A stretch of 64,000 nt of DNA from Nannochloris sp. 'desiccata' (lineage: Eukaryota; Chlorophyta; Trebouxiophyceae; Chlorellales; Chlorellaceae). Below are positions 1-9,900 of the stretch, one piece after another. Each line of letters starts with the position of its first letter. The first letter of the stretch is position 1. The translations under genes and the position numbers were made by a program. The stretch is taken from NCBI GenBank assembly GCA_019044685.2, contig JAGTXX020000014.1, positions 372,001-436,000 on the forward strand, in the 5' to 3' direction. The notes under the pieces are model-generated. The model searched no databases. It saw only the letters and a program-made list of their open reading frames with translations, and had not been told where the DNA came from.

Positions 1-1240
1 GTCGTTCACGTCTTTTAGAAGATGCTTTGGCAACCCTCATACCAGCAGGCGGTGGGATCCGAGGCCCGTTGAGAATTGAATTTATCAATGCTCAAGGCAT
101 GCTGGTACGAAGTTATATTCAGTATTTTATAGTTTAAACAAGTTTATGTTAGGGTATCTCAAATGATTTTATATAATTAATTTCAAAAATACTGATAATA
201 TGCCCCTTGAATTTTACAAATTTTATTCTTTTGCCCTTCAGGAAGCTGGTATTGACATGGGTGGCTTAACAAAAGAGCTGCTTGACCGTGTCACTGCTGC
301 TCTTATTCAACCAGAACGTGGTGTCTTCACCCAAAGCACTACTTCGGGACAACTGTACCCTCACCCCCTTGCTCAGTCGCTCGAGGAAGGTCCCTCGCTC
401 TTCACGCTTGCAGGGCTCGTATTAGGAAAAGCGCTTTATGAAGGAATTCTTCTTCCTGCCCCCTTGGCCGCCTTTTTCATCGCCAGGCTACAAGGTAGAT
501 TACCCACTCTAGATGACTTGGCTGCACTAGACCCTGAAGTGCATCGAAATCTTATCCAGGTCAAAAGATACGAATCTTTGACTTTTGAGGCAGATTTGGG
601 CCTTGATTTTACCCTGGAGACTGATACGTTTGGCGCCAAAATTATCGAAGAACTCATCCCTGGTGGAGCTAATATCCCAGTGACATCTGCAAATAAGCTT
701 CAATATGTCCACCTAGTAGCAGATTGGCATTTAAGAAGACGGCTTGGCCCTTCAGCTGCGGCATTCAGTTCCGGCTTGGCGAGAGTCTTCCCACTTGCAT
801 GGTTGAAGTTATTCTCTGCTAGGGAAGTCAACTTACTTCTTGGAGGTGGAGATGGCGGTGATGTTGATTTAGAAGACTTGAAAAGGCACACTCACTATTC
901 AGGTGGCTACTCGGCAAGTTCAAAGACGGTGCAATTATTTTGGACTGTTTTTAAAAAATTAGGACCAGACGATCGCCGTGCTGTGCTGCGTTTTGCCACG
1001 TCATCAAGCAGAGCTCCATTAGGAGGGTTTGTACATCTATCGCCGCCGTTTACATTGCATAAAGTGGACTGTGGAGGGGCGCCTTTAGCCATTTTTGGGG
1101 TTGGAAAAGATGCTGACCGCTTGCCCTCGGCTTCGACGTGTAGTAATACCTTGAAGTTACCCAATTTTAAGAGAGAAGCGACATTAAGGGAGAAGTTACT
1201 GTATGCTATTCGATCAGGAGCTGGATTTGATCTTTCGTAA
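1..1240 (+). CDS. HECT-domain E3 ubiquitin ligase, UBE3B/UBE3C (UPL6/7)-like, 3' part
   Basis: This is the C-terminal end of a HECT ubiquitin ligase; the gene runs in from the left edge. Visible exons are about 3-104 and 242-1240, with a 137-nt GT-AG intron in phase 0. Splicing restores the HECT signature, in which an IEFINAQGM-type strand leads into EAGIDMGGLTKELL. The following sequence keeps HECT landmarks in order: GKALYEGILL, LDPEVHRNL, IPVTSANK and YSGGYSA. The catalytic cysteine is in STCSNTLKLP (codon 1139-1141), and the protein ends GFDLS, as this subfamily usually does. HECT ligases take ubiquitin from an E2 onto this cysteine and pass it to a substrate. The LPSASTC spacing and the C-terminus fit the UBE3B/UBE3C group better than the NEDD4 group; that is judged from memory of family sequences. 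The substrate-binding N-terminal part lies outside the window. The ATG at 200 is inside the intron and is not the start. Confidence 0.93.
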
Positions 1241-1590
1241 TAAGCTTATGTACCTTTATTTATCTAAAATTTAGACAATTCTAATGGCTTCCTGAAATGA
1301 TTTTTCAGCGTTTTACACTCGAGGATAAAAAGTGATTTTAGAAATATATGATTCCTACGTATTATAATATAATGCTTTTATTACAATAACTATGTTATTC
1401 TCCCTAACCAGCAGGTCCCACAAACCTAGTAATAGCAATGGGGACGAAAAAAAATTGTTGTTGATTGATGCCCATTGTTGTTGTTGTTGGTCTCTCTGCT
1501 TCATATTATTATTATTATTATTTTGCATTTATCAATTGAGCCCTAGCAAAACAGCACCAAAGACAAGAACATCTACTCCTTTCTTCTTTT
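1241..1590. other. Convergent intergenic region, HECT / bS6
   Basis: This is 350 bases between two converging 3' ends. It is AT-rich, with short TTA/ATT microsatellite runs near 1505-1525. I see no RNA gene. The 69-codon plus-strand ORF at 1392-1601 is low-complexity and is not supported. Confidence 0.6.
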
Positions 1591-2307
1591 TTAAACTCTG
1601 AAGGTCATGTGACGGAGAATATTCAACTCAGAGCCGGCCTCGGGGGTAGAAAGATTTTTCTGAACAGCTTGGGAGACGTCGGGATGCGCAGCGTAAGTAT
1701 ACAAGACATAAATACCCTCAGTGAATCGTTTAATAGGGTATGCCAACCTCTGTCTACCGCGGACAGTGACTTTGACGTCACTGGCAGATTCTTTCTTAAG
1801 GAAGGCCTCGAATTTAGCCAATTCTTGGTCTCTTTGCTCGTCGCTCATGTCAGGGCGGAGGACAATCATGGTTTCATAGCTGTGGGAAGAATAAATTAGG
1901 AAATAAGGTGAGATATTTTGTATTGATGGTTGAGTAATGTAAGGAATACTTGAGATGAATGTAGAAAATCCTCAACTACAGTATCATAAAATATGTGTTT
2001 AAAAACTCACATGACATCACTGGCGACTACTTGAGCGTTTACCACGAATGCAGCCTGCAATTTGAGGTTGGTGGATCGTTTATAATCGTGTATTCTACTT
2101 AATTATATATTTAATGAGTAATTGGAACTCTGAACCCACCTTGGTGATAACACTGCGAGATTCGACAGACTTTGCTGCTGTGGAGAAGGTTGTAGCCTTG
2201 ACAAATGCCATCCTAGGGGCCACCATATGCATCTGTCTAGAGGATGCTGCGGTAGAACGCTGCACTGAGCATGGAACAGCACGTTCCATGTGAGTGAGTG
2301 ACGCCAT
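1591..2307 (-). CDS. PRPS6: Plastid-type ribosomal protein bS6
   Basis: The gene reads as exons 2307-2140, 2054-2011 and 1879-1591 on the minus strand, joined by 85-nt and 131-nt GT-AG introns. It encodes 166 residues. Splicing recreates the bS6 opening ASDVIYETMIVLRPDMS, followed by the family motif RGRQRLAYPIKRFTEGIYV. bS6 is a small-subunit protein of bacterial-type ribosomes and binds with bS18 near the platform. About the first 56 residues (exon 1) are rich in Ser, Ala, Arg and Thr with no hydrophobic signal peptide, which fits a simple organelle transit peptide. The plastid is preferred over the mitochondrion because of the cyanobacterial-like body. It is convergent with the HECT gene and on the same strand as the next gene. 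The exon joins were chosen because both restore frame and conserved sequence. Confidence 0.88.
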
Positions 2308-2621
2308 TGCTCCTAAAATTATTAAAATTAGCCGTCAAAATAAATTGCTAGCAAATATGCTAATTTCAAATTATAATATATATACAATGTGCTATGTTAA
2401 TACCTTCCGATGGCACTGTAAGCAATTTAATTTAGACGTAGTGTTTCTGCAAGGAGGCAGAGTTGATCATTTGTCCCAGGATGTGTGAGCCATTTCGGTG
2501 CCCAATTTCACTGCTCCAGTGGTGACTAATCATCTCTCAATTCCTGCAGCTTCTTCTTCTACAAACCGATAGTCTTACAGCAGGATCACAGCAAAGGGAT
2601 CAATCTACACGATAACCCATC
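2308..2621. other. Intergenic region upstream of bS6
   Basis: This is 314 bases between two minus-strand genes. It must hold the bS6 promoter and the 3' end of the possible 2H-phosphoesterase gene. It is AT-rich, with no recognisable RNA gene or clear repeat. Confidence 0.5.
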
Positions 2622-3623
2622 TTACAAAATAATAGCCCTCAGAGTTATATGCAAGCTCTTCTCATGAAACCAATAGTACATGTCTGGCATCGCCGATTCG
2701 ACCTCAGTTTTAAATCTTTTAATCGCTTCAAACAACCTTTGCCGATCAGTAATCTCCTGTAAACCCCGCTGTTGAAGCCCCATGTGTATCACATTATGGT
2801 GACTGCGTGGTGAACCTGCCCCACTTCTGGAAACACTTTTTGAAGGGTGCAAAGGATGCATCAGCGTTGCGCCGAGTGCAGGTGCTGTATAGTGTGCTCG
2901 TCTATTCCCTTCTCTCGCTACTAGTTTATAATATTCCGGGTCATCAGCTTCACAAACGATTAATTTTACACGTTGCTGTTCTTCGGGGGTAGGGCCAGTC
3001 TTGTCGTGGCCATTGCCAAAGGGAATTACCTGTTGGCAGAGTGTTTTTTCAAGGCTCCTGCATTCGTACAGGGCGATTGCTGCCGTGTCGATTGCAATCT
3101 GAAGAGATGGGGCAGCTGTTGGAGAAGGGTTCGTGGTGTTATTACTATAAGCAGAGAACAGTTCCCTTGACAAATTTCTGTAAAATAAAATAAAAAAATA
3201 GAAGAAACTAAATGATTAATTATTTGGGAAAAAAGAAGGGGGAGGCAAGGCTCTTCTCGCCACAGAAGCCAGTGTTCTGTGTGTTATATGGCAAATTTAA
3301 CTTGCTACGACGTTATTTACTCACTTGCACAATGTATTTAGAGTCTCAAATTGCCCCACAGTCAGTGTAACACCATCACGTAAGCAGCCTAGACTAGATT
3401 TCGGCCATTTAGAGCCGGAGCTCTCGGGAGGCAATTCAGGATGTTGAGCAGCAATCCGTTGCTTCATATCCAAAATAGCGGGAGGAAAGCCCGCAAAGGC
3501 TAGAGTCAATACTCCTTGCCACGATATAAAGAACGCATAAGGCTCTACATAGGAAGTTGAGGTGTTTTCCAATATATTTTCTAGATCAGAACATTGATTT
3601 TCCAAGGTGATCGCAGTAGCCAT
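2622..3623 (-). CDS. Possible 2H-phosphoesterase (plant RNA ligase/cyclic phosphodiesterase-like family)
   Basis: Two exons, 3623-3325 and 3177-2622, are separated by a 147-nt intron with a GTGAGT donor and a pyrimidine-rich acceptor in phase 2. They give 284 residues. The N-terminal part contains SWQGVLTLAFAGFPP and SKWPKSSLGCL, which I associate with a conserved plant family annotated as RNA ligase/cyclic nucleotide phosphodiesterase-like. Two HxT motifs are present: HYTAP in the middle and HITLR near the C-terminus. Paired HxT/S motifs are the catalytic signature of 2H phosphoesterases, which act on 2',3'-cyclic phosphate ends. Family assignment is from memory and tentative, and the actual substrate is unknown. 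The gene is divergent from NSRP1, with 196 bases between start codons. Confidence 0.55.
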
Positions 3624-3819
3624 TATGGCATTAAGCGGGATAATTCTCGAATATGGTGATTCTTTATAATCATATGTTATCGCTAAATATAAAATCAGGG
3701 GTTCTTAAGCCTACATTTTGGTCAAAAAGCACAAAGAACAGTGTACCTCATTCCTCGATGTACATTTTTTTCGTTTAAACGAGAATTTTAGCTTGTTCTT
3801 GCGCATAAATAAATCAAAA
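3624..3819. promoter_or_regulatory. Short bidirectional promoter region
   Basis: This is 196 bases between divergent start codons at 3623 (minus) and 3820 (plus). Both promoters and both 5' leaders must fit here. No convincing TATA element stands out. Confidence 0.45.
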
Positions 3820-5059
3820 ATGGACCCACTCGTCGGGCAAAAGGGCGTCAAGTACGGCCTGCAGGTGCGCAAGCCCGAAAAAAAGGATGCTAAAAAAAGT
3901 GCCCCTCCAAAGCGTTCGATCTTTGGAGACGACGCATCCGACGAAGATGAGGACAATGTAGAGCGCCAAATCGCTAGACATGCAGCTAGAAAACAAAATG
4001 ATAAGAAGGTATGCTTTATCGAAGAATTCATAAGTCTACACTAGCTGAAATCTTTAATGTTTTTGCCCAACCAGATCAAATATCAATTCCCCACCACCGC
4101 CCATCCTCTTAATAAATTTACTTCCTTCCTTTCTCCAGGTTGCTGAAATGCACGCTGCCGCATTAGCTGAAGACGCCTCCGTCTTCGATTACGACTCGCA
4201 CTTCGATTCTATCCAGGAAGCCCGAGCAGAGCCCAAGCAAAAAGAAAAAATGGCCCGAGAGTCCCGCTACATTGCTTCATTATTAGAGACAGCTGAAGAA
4301 AGGAAACGTGAACAAGATGTTCAGTACGAAAGACAGCTTGCTAAAGAACGCGCTGCTGAAGACCATTTATATGGAAACAAAGAGAAATTTGTTACCGCTG
4401 CGTATAAGAAGAAACTCGAGGAGGAGGCCAAGTGGAAGGCAGAGCAAAAACAAAAGCAAGAAGAGGAAGAACAGAATGCAGTGGAAAAGAAAGGTCATAT
4501 GGGTGACTTTTATAGGAATATACTCAGAAATAATGTCGCATTTGGGACAGCAGCGGCAGGTACAGAAAAGACCAGTGGCAGTGCTGCTGCTACAAAGCCG
4601 GCTGAAGAGAAAGTTACACAGCAGCAGCAGCAGCAGCCTGTTACAGGTGGTGGAGATGATGAAATAATGCCGGAGCGACGAGCAGAGATGGAAGCACGAG
4701 CTGCTGGAGGTGCTAGGAGAGAAATACAAGCTGCACCTAGGCAGCCGACGAAAGGCGGGAGCGGGAGCGGTGGTCATATACAGGCCATGAAAATGGGCCA
4801 GAGGGTTCAGCACGAGGAAGGATTACTAGATAGAAAGACAGCGGAAGGGAAGAGGGAGGTTTTAATAACGTATCCGGAGGCTGACGCTGCTGGGACGAGT
4901 AGAAAACAAGAAGAGACAGGGACAGCTGCAGCAGCGAGTGACCAGGCGACGGCTGCACAGCCTGCTGCTCTGGCAATTAAAATGAATCGTGAAGACGCTG
5001 TAGCTGCAGCAAGAGAAAGGTATTTGGCAAGAAAGCGGAAAGCAGAGAATCTAACTTGA
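3820..5059 (+). CDS. NSRP1: NSRP1/CCDC55-like nuclear speckle splicing regulator
   Basis: Exons 3820-4008 and 4139-5059 are joined across a 130-nt phase-0 intron (GTATGC donor, CTCCAG acceptor) and give 369 residues. The start at 3820 is the first ATG giving the conserved opening: MDPLVGQKGVKYGLQV followed by RSIFGDD. The second exon begins VAEMHAAALAEDASVFDYDS and continues through a Lys/Glu-rich helix with the family motif ESRYIASLLETAEERKRE, then HLYGNKEKFVTAAYKKKLEE. These match the DUF2040 (CCDC55/NSRP1) domain of nuclear speckle proteins that influence alternative splice-site choice. The C-terminal half is low-complexity (Ala, Gln, Gly, Glu) with a basic end. A further 63-codon reading frame begins three bases after the stop and is described separately. 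Confidence 0.88.
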
Positions 5060-5724
5060 AAAATGCCTCTTATAGAAGAACAAAGCAAAGAAAAATTACC
5101 CCAACAGGGTAGGGTGACTGAAGGGATTGTGAGAAGCACCGAGCTTCCGGCCACCCCTACTGAAAAAAAGCCTTTAAATTCAGCTAACGCCAGTTGGAGG
5201 AGCAAGGTTAGAGGCGAGCTTTTCTTAATTCATTGCGAGTATAACAAATTTTGAAGTTGTTAAAGTATGTATTGTATTTGACGAGCCTCTTAGAAATTGA
5301 CTGTGGTGAGCCGAACACAAGTTTCCGCAGCCAATTATTTGAGCTCGGACAGGGCTGATCTGAAAATTCTAAGAAAGACGGACAGGCTATAAAAAGTCAG
5401 TTTGAGCCATAGAAGCCCAACCAAAGTTGGCAAACCTGGATCGGACAAGCTCGCCTGGAACAATTGTTTTTAGCTCGGACAGCCCTCAAAAACTAATTAA
5501 TTGTCCGATAACTTAATGAAAAGAAGGTAACTTGTACAGAATGAGGGAGTTCAAGATTTACTTGGCTGCCATGATTCGCTCGCCATTCCTGGCCAGGAGC
5601 AGCATGGCTGTTTGGAAACACTCTGATTGGCACAGCGGGCTTCTCCGCCCCACAGCGGGCCTTAAGAAACGTCCACTAATTTATATCATTCTACCATATC
5701 ATTCTGTTATTCATTGGTGGGTTT

Positions 5725-5755
5725 GGAACCGACGGAAGCAACCGCCGTCGGTTCC
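5725..5755. repeat. Perfect 11-bp inverted repeat (hairpin)
   Basis: GGAACCGACGG at 5725-5735 pairs with CCGTCGGTTCC at 5745-5755 across a 9-base loop. The stem is GC-rich and perfect. There is no adjacent stop codon of a recognised gene, so it is not obviously a transcript terminator. Confidence 0.8.
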
Positions 5756-6247
5756 TGTTGCCGGGGCAGGTTCGGGCTGTAGTGTAAAGGCATATAAAGA
5801 GATGACGAGTATATAGGTTTAAGATATATTTTCATCTTGGCTTATCCAAGGAGAGGGCCCGCAGCGTGGCACGGGCGGGGTGGCGGACAAGCCCGCGCTG
5901 GGCAGGAGAATGGAAGTGGGTGTTCGAGGGTAAGTGAGCTTGGAGAAGCGGCGGGCTGGCTGCACTTTTATTTTGCATTGGATAAAGTCCGAGCTGCCCC
6001 GATACCCGATAGTAGGGGTGTTAAGGTAAAACGTAAATGCATTTGGCGCGGAGAGCGGGCGGAGGGGCTGTAGAGGTACCACCTGCTGCCCGAGCAAAGC
6101 TGGGCCCGCGATCGATCGATCTGGAATGGGAATCACCGCGCATGCTTCTCCCGCCTCTCCCTTTCGGGAAACAAAAGTTTGATTTACTTTAGCAACTTTG
6201 GCGAGGTTCAGGCGAGACAAGATTTCCAACCCGTTTCTCGCCAACCT

Positions 6248-6799
6248 CTTGTGTAACACAAGGGCTGGGGCTATAGGGCTATAGAAAGGGTGAAATAGGG
6301 CAGTTCTAGGGATATGTAGGGCTCTAGGGCTATTTTGCCCTATTAATTCAGCCCTAGAGCATCTTGGAAGAAAGTGCACTTTACACAGAGTAAAACAGGG
6401 CATATATAGGGCTAGATAGGGCTGGAATAGGGTTGCTGATTCAAATCTCGGGCTCAGGGCTTCCTTCAATGGATTGACCTGGCAACATTTTAACAGATCA
6501 GATCGAGTAGGCGAAAACGTAGATTTGGCTTAAAGCCAGCTGCTATTGGTAGATAGTTGTAAATGTGTTTTATACTCTGAATGGTTGATGGTAAAGCAAG
6601 CAAATTTGAATTTAAATTGAGTTTTTAGAAACTTTCTAATTTTCCAGCTTTTCTTCACCACTGGCCCAGCTCCTCTAGGGACTAGCAACCCTATACGCCC
6701 TAGCGGGCTTCAAAATAGGGCAGTTTACGCACAATAGGGTAGTTCTAGCCTATCTAGGGCTCTAGCCCTATTCCCTACGGCCCCAGCCCTACTTGTGTT
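6248..6799. mobile_element. Candidate MITE-like element with TAGGGC-rich arms
   Basis: The left end reads ACACAAGGGCTGGGGC from about 6257. The right end, read on the other strand from 6798, gives ACACAAGTAGGGCTGGGGC, so the ends form an imperfect terminal inverted repeat. Both arms are filled with TAGGGC/GCCCTA units and share ATAGGGCAGTT in direct orientation (6295-6305 and 6715-6725). The left border also contains a perfect palindrome, CTTGTGT-A-ACACAAG (6248-6262). A CCTC at 6245-6248 and another at 6801-6804 could be a target-site duplication, but four bases is weak. It has no coding capacity, so it would be non-autonomous. The central part (about 6480-6660) is ordinary AT-rich DNA. Confidence 0.5.
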
Positions 6800-6898
6800 T
6801 CCTCAGAGGCTTTTCCGCGAAGAAAGAAAATCTAGTGAAAGTATTTAAACCTATTCGAAAAATTCAAAAGTGAAACGGCTCTATTGCCTTGGAGCAGA

Positions 6899-6904
6899 TA
6901 TAAA
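6899..6904 (+). promoter_or_regulatory. Possible TATA box of the CHD gene
   Basis: TATAAA lies 65 bases upstream of the CHD start codon at 6970, in an otherwise suitable promoter position. It is recognised by consensus only. Confidence 0.35.
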
Positions 6905-6969
6905 CGTTGGTATAACCCATAGTTCACTACTTTAATTGCACTGTGAGAGTGCAGTCACCTCATCGTGAG

Positions 6970-9900
6970 ATGGCTGGAGAACGACGAGCCAATCGTGGGA
7001 GGCCAATTACTTATACAGAATACGATGATGATGACTTTGAAAGCCCTGTTAAAGATCCCAAGAAGGTGGTGGTTGATAGGGAGGAAGAGGAGAGTGAGCA
7101 GAGACCTAAAAACGGTGGCCTCCTTCAATTTACCAAGGAGGGGATCAATAATGCTCGCGAAGACTTGGAAGCAGGAGCTAAAAAACCCAGTCGCGCTGTC
7201 AAGTAAGTAGCTACTATCTTAATCTACATATCACAAGCGTCTCAGCTTAATTAAATGAACATTTGTTTTTTCAAATTTTAAATTTTTGAACTAACAATGT
7301 ATTTTTCCGCTGCAGGGCAAATGAGCTCGACGATACTGATGAAGAGATGGTCGACAATGAAGATCCTATCGAGGATTCTGACCTTGATGAGAGGGAAAAC
7401 GAGCGTCCCAGACTCCAAAAGAAGCAACAGGATCAGCGACCTGGCCGTGCTGCAGCACCCAAGGGCACCCTTTCTGTTTCTGTTGGCTCTTCTTCTGATG
7501 AAGAAGAAGAGAGCGGTGAAGAGAGTTCTGAAGAGGAAGAAATTGCGGCTAGCTCTGGAGAGAGCAGCGAAGATGAGGACATGGCAGAGCAGGAGGACAG
7601 CGAAGACTCTGACGCCAAGCCCGCTGGCAAGAAAAAACAAATAGCCACCGCTGCCCCTGCTGGAGGTTCCCGCCGCAGTGTTCGTGCAACTGCTTCTGCA
7701 AAGATTTACAAGGAAGATGAGATCATGGAGCAATACTACTCTAGCGAACAAGAGGAAAGAAAAGAAAAAACAAGTCGCCGTGCGGTGTTGAAAAAATCTC
7801 TTGTCCACAACAATGAAGAAAACAACGACCCCTCTTCCCGTCGTTCTACCCGTCCTCAACGCGCTGCTGCTGCTGCTGCCAATAAAAAGAAAGCGAGCGG
7901 CTATGGTACTTCAGATGGCGAGTTCTTTGAAGATGATTCAGAAGATGAGGAGCTCTCTGGAAAAGAGGAAAATTCTGATAACGATGGTGCTGATGGTGGA
8001 GGGGCAATTTACATCTCCTCTGGTAGCGATGGTGAATACGGCGCTGCTAACGGCGGTGACGGTGATGGTGACGAAGAAGACGATTTGGATGAAGAAACGC
8101 TTGTTACCAGTGTAGAACGTATCCTTGCTCTCCGCAAAGAGAAGAATGAAACTGAACTCTACGTGAAAATCACTGGGTGGTCTTTCCGCAGAGCTCGCTG
8201 GATCCCTCGTAGCGTTTTAGTCGCTGCAGGACGTGCTCAATTGGTCCGTAATTTTGAAAAGAAGGCTGTCGATGGATTTATCGACCCTTACGGTGATCTA
8301 GTCAACGGAATTCATCCTAGTTGGCTGGAGGTCGATCGCATACTGGCGGCCAAGGAGACTTCCCGCCTGGGTCAAAGATATCTCGTTAAATGGCGTGGAT
8401 TAGGCCATTCTGAAGCTACCTGGGAACGCGCCTCTGCTCTTGAAGAGTCTCAAGCTGATAAAGACGCTGTAGCTCGTTACCACAAGCTTGCTGAAGCTGC
8501 TGCTGCACGAATTGAAGATGCCGATACACCGCAAGAACTTAGGGAATTAAACCCCAAAGCTGTCCCTGAATTTCTGAATGGCCGTTCATTAAGGTCCTAT
8601 CAACTGGAATCTCTGGAATGGATGGCTAAGCATTGGTGTACTGGGAGTAATTGTATTTTAGGGGATGAGATGGGGCTTGGAAAAACTGCTCAGTCTATTT
8701 CGGTGTTGGCTTATCAACGTCAGTTTGGTGGGGAGCACGGTCCCTTTTTAGTGATCGCCCCCTTGACTACACTAGGTCATTGGCAACGTGAAATCGAAAC
8801 CTGGACTGATATGGACTGCGTTGTGTACGCTGGAAGCGCTGCAGATCGTGCTGCGTGTCAGAAGTATGATTTATTTGTTCCTGGTAGCAGTGGTGGCGGT
8901 CGGGGCGGTCGTGGAAGGCTCGTGAAACCAAATGTCGTACTTTCTTCGTATGAGACTGTCCTTCGTGATGCATCCTTATTTGCTTCGATCTATTGGACCA
9001 CTGTTATCATCGATGAGGCTCACCGTATGAAAACTGTAGGTAGCTCTACTCGTACCGCAATTGCTGAATTGGATATGGGTTGGTTGCTGCTTCTAACTGG
9101 TACTCCTGTCCAAAACAATATGCGTGAGCTGTATGGTTTGCTTAATCTAGTGGATAATGTAGCCTATCGTTACGAAGCTGATTTCCTTAAGAAGTTTGGC
9201 GATGAAAGGACTGGTATGTCACCTCAACAAGTCCGGGAATTGCAAAAAGCATTAAAGCCTATTTTATTACGCCGTATGAAGGAAGACGTGGAGACGTTAC
9301 CTGAAAAAGAAGAGTGTATCATCTGGACACAGCTCACTCTCGAGCAAAGAGCCTATTATAAAGCTATTTTTGAGAAGCAAATTGGAACGTTGCTCGCTGG
9401 TGCAAGCCAGAAAAACGTTCCTAACTTGAAAAATTTAGCTATGGAACTGCGTAAAGTATGCTGCCATCCTTTCTTATGTGATGGTCTTGAAGATGACGTC
9501 GCTGCACGTCGTAAAGCTGCTGGGTTAGATACAGACGAGATCTCGAGTCTGGTGCAGGCGTCTGGTAAAATGCTTTTATTGCACAAATTACTGCCCAAAC
9601 TCCGTTCTGAAGGTCATAAAGTCCTCATTTTCTCTCAATTCAAAATCATGCTGGACGTGTTGGAGGATTACATGAAGGCTGCGCAGTTCCCTGTGGAACG
9701 AATCGATGGGTCCACTTCCAGCCGTGATCGCCAAGCGGCTATCGACCGCTACTCCAAAGAAGGTTCTGATGGCTTTGTATTCTTGCTTTCCACGCGCGCT
9801 GGTGGCCAGGGTATCACCCTCACTGCTGCAGATACCTGTATTATCTACGATTCTGATTGGAACCCTCAGAACGACCTCCAAGCCATGGCTCGATGCCATC

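Larger units (their letters stand above)
5060..6969. other. Long gene-free interval with repeats and GC-rich block
   Basis: This is the largest interval here without a credible gene. It holds a small downstream ORF (5063-5254) and a cluster of CGGACA-containing segments (about 5340-5480). It also holds a direct repeat CACAGCGGGC (5631-5640 and 5651-5660), a strong hairpin (5725-5755) and a GC-rich stretch (about 5840-6130). The TAGGGC-rich inverted element lies at 6248-6799. The 216-codon minus-strand ORF at 5819-6469 crosses the repeats and has no domain I recognise. The last 170 bases carry the promoter of the CHD gene. Confidence 0.6.

Noticed and set aside
1392..1601. 69-codon plus-strand ORF
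   Set aside because: Low-complexity Leu/Cys/Phe-rich translation of TTA and TTG repeats between converging genes.
5819..6469. 216-codon minus-strand ORF
   Set aside because: It crosses the GC-rich block and the left arm of the repeated element, has biased composition and no domain I recognise.
6260..6790. Telomere-like TAGGG repeats
   Set aside because: Units are irregular, mostly TAGGGC, in both orientations and internal to the sequence; not a TTTAGGG or TTAGGG array.
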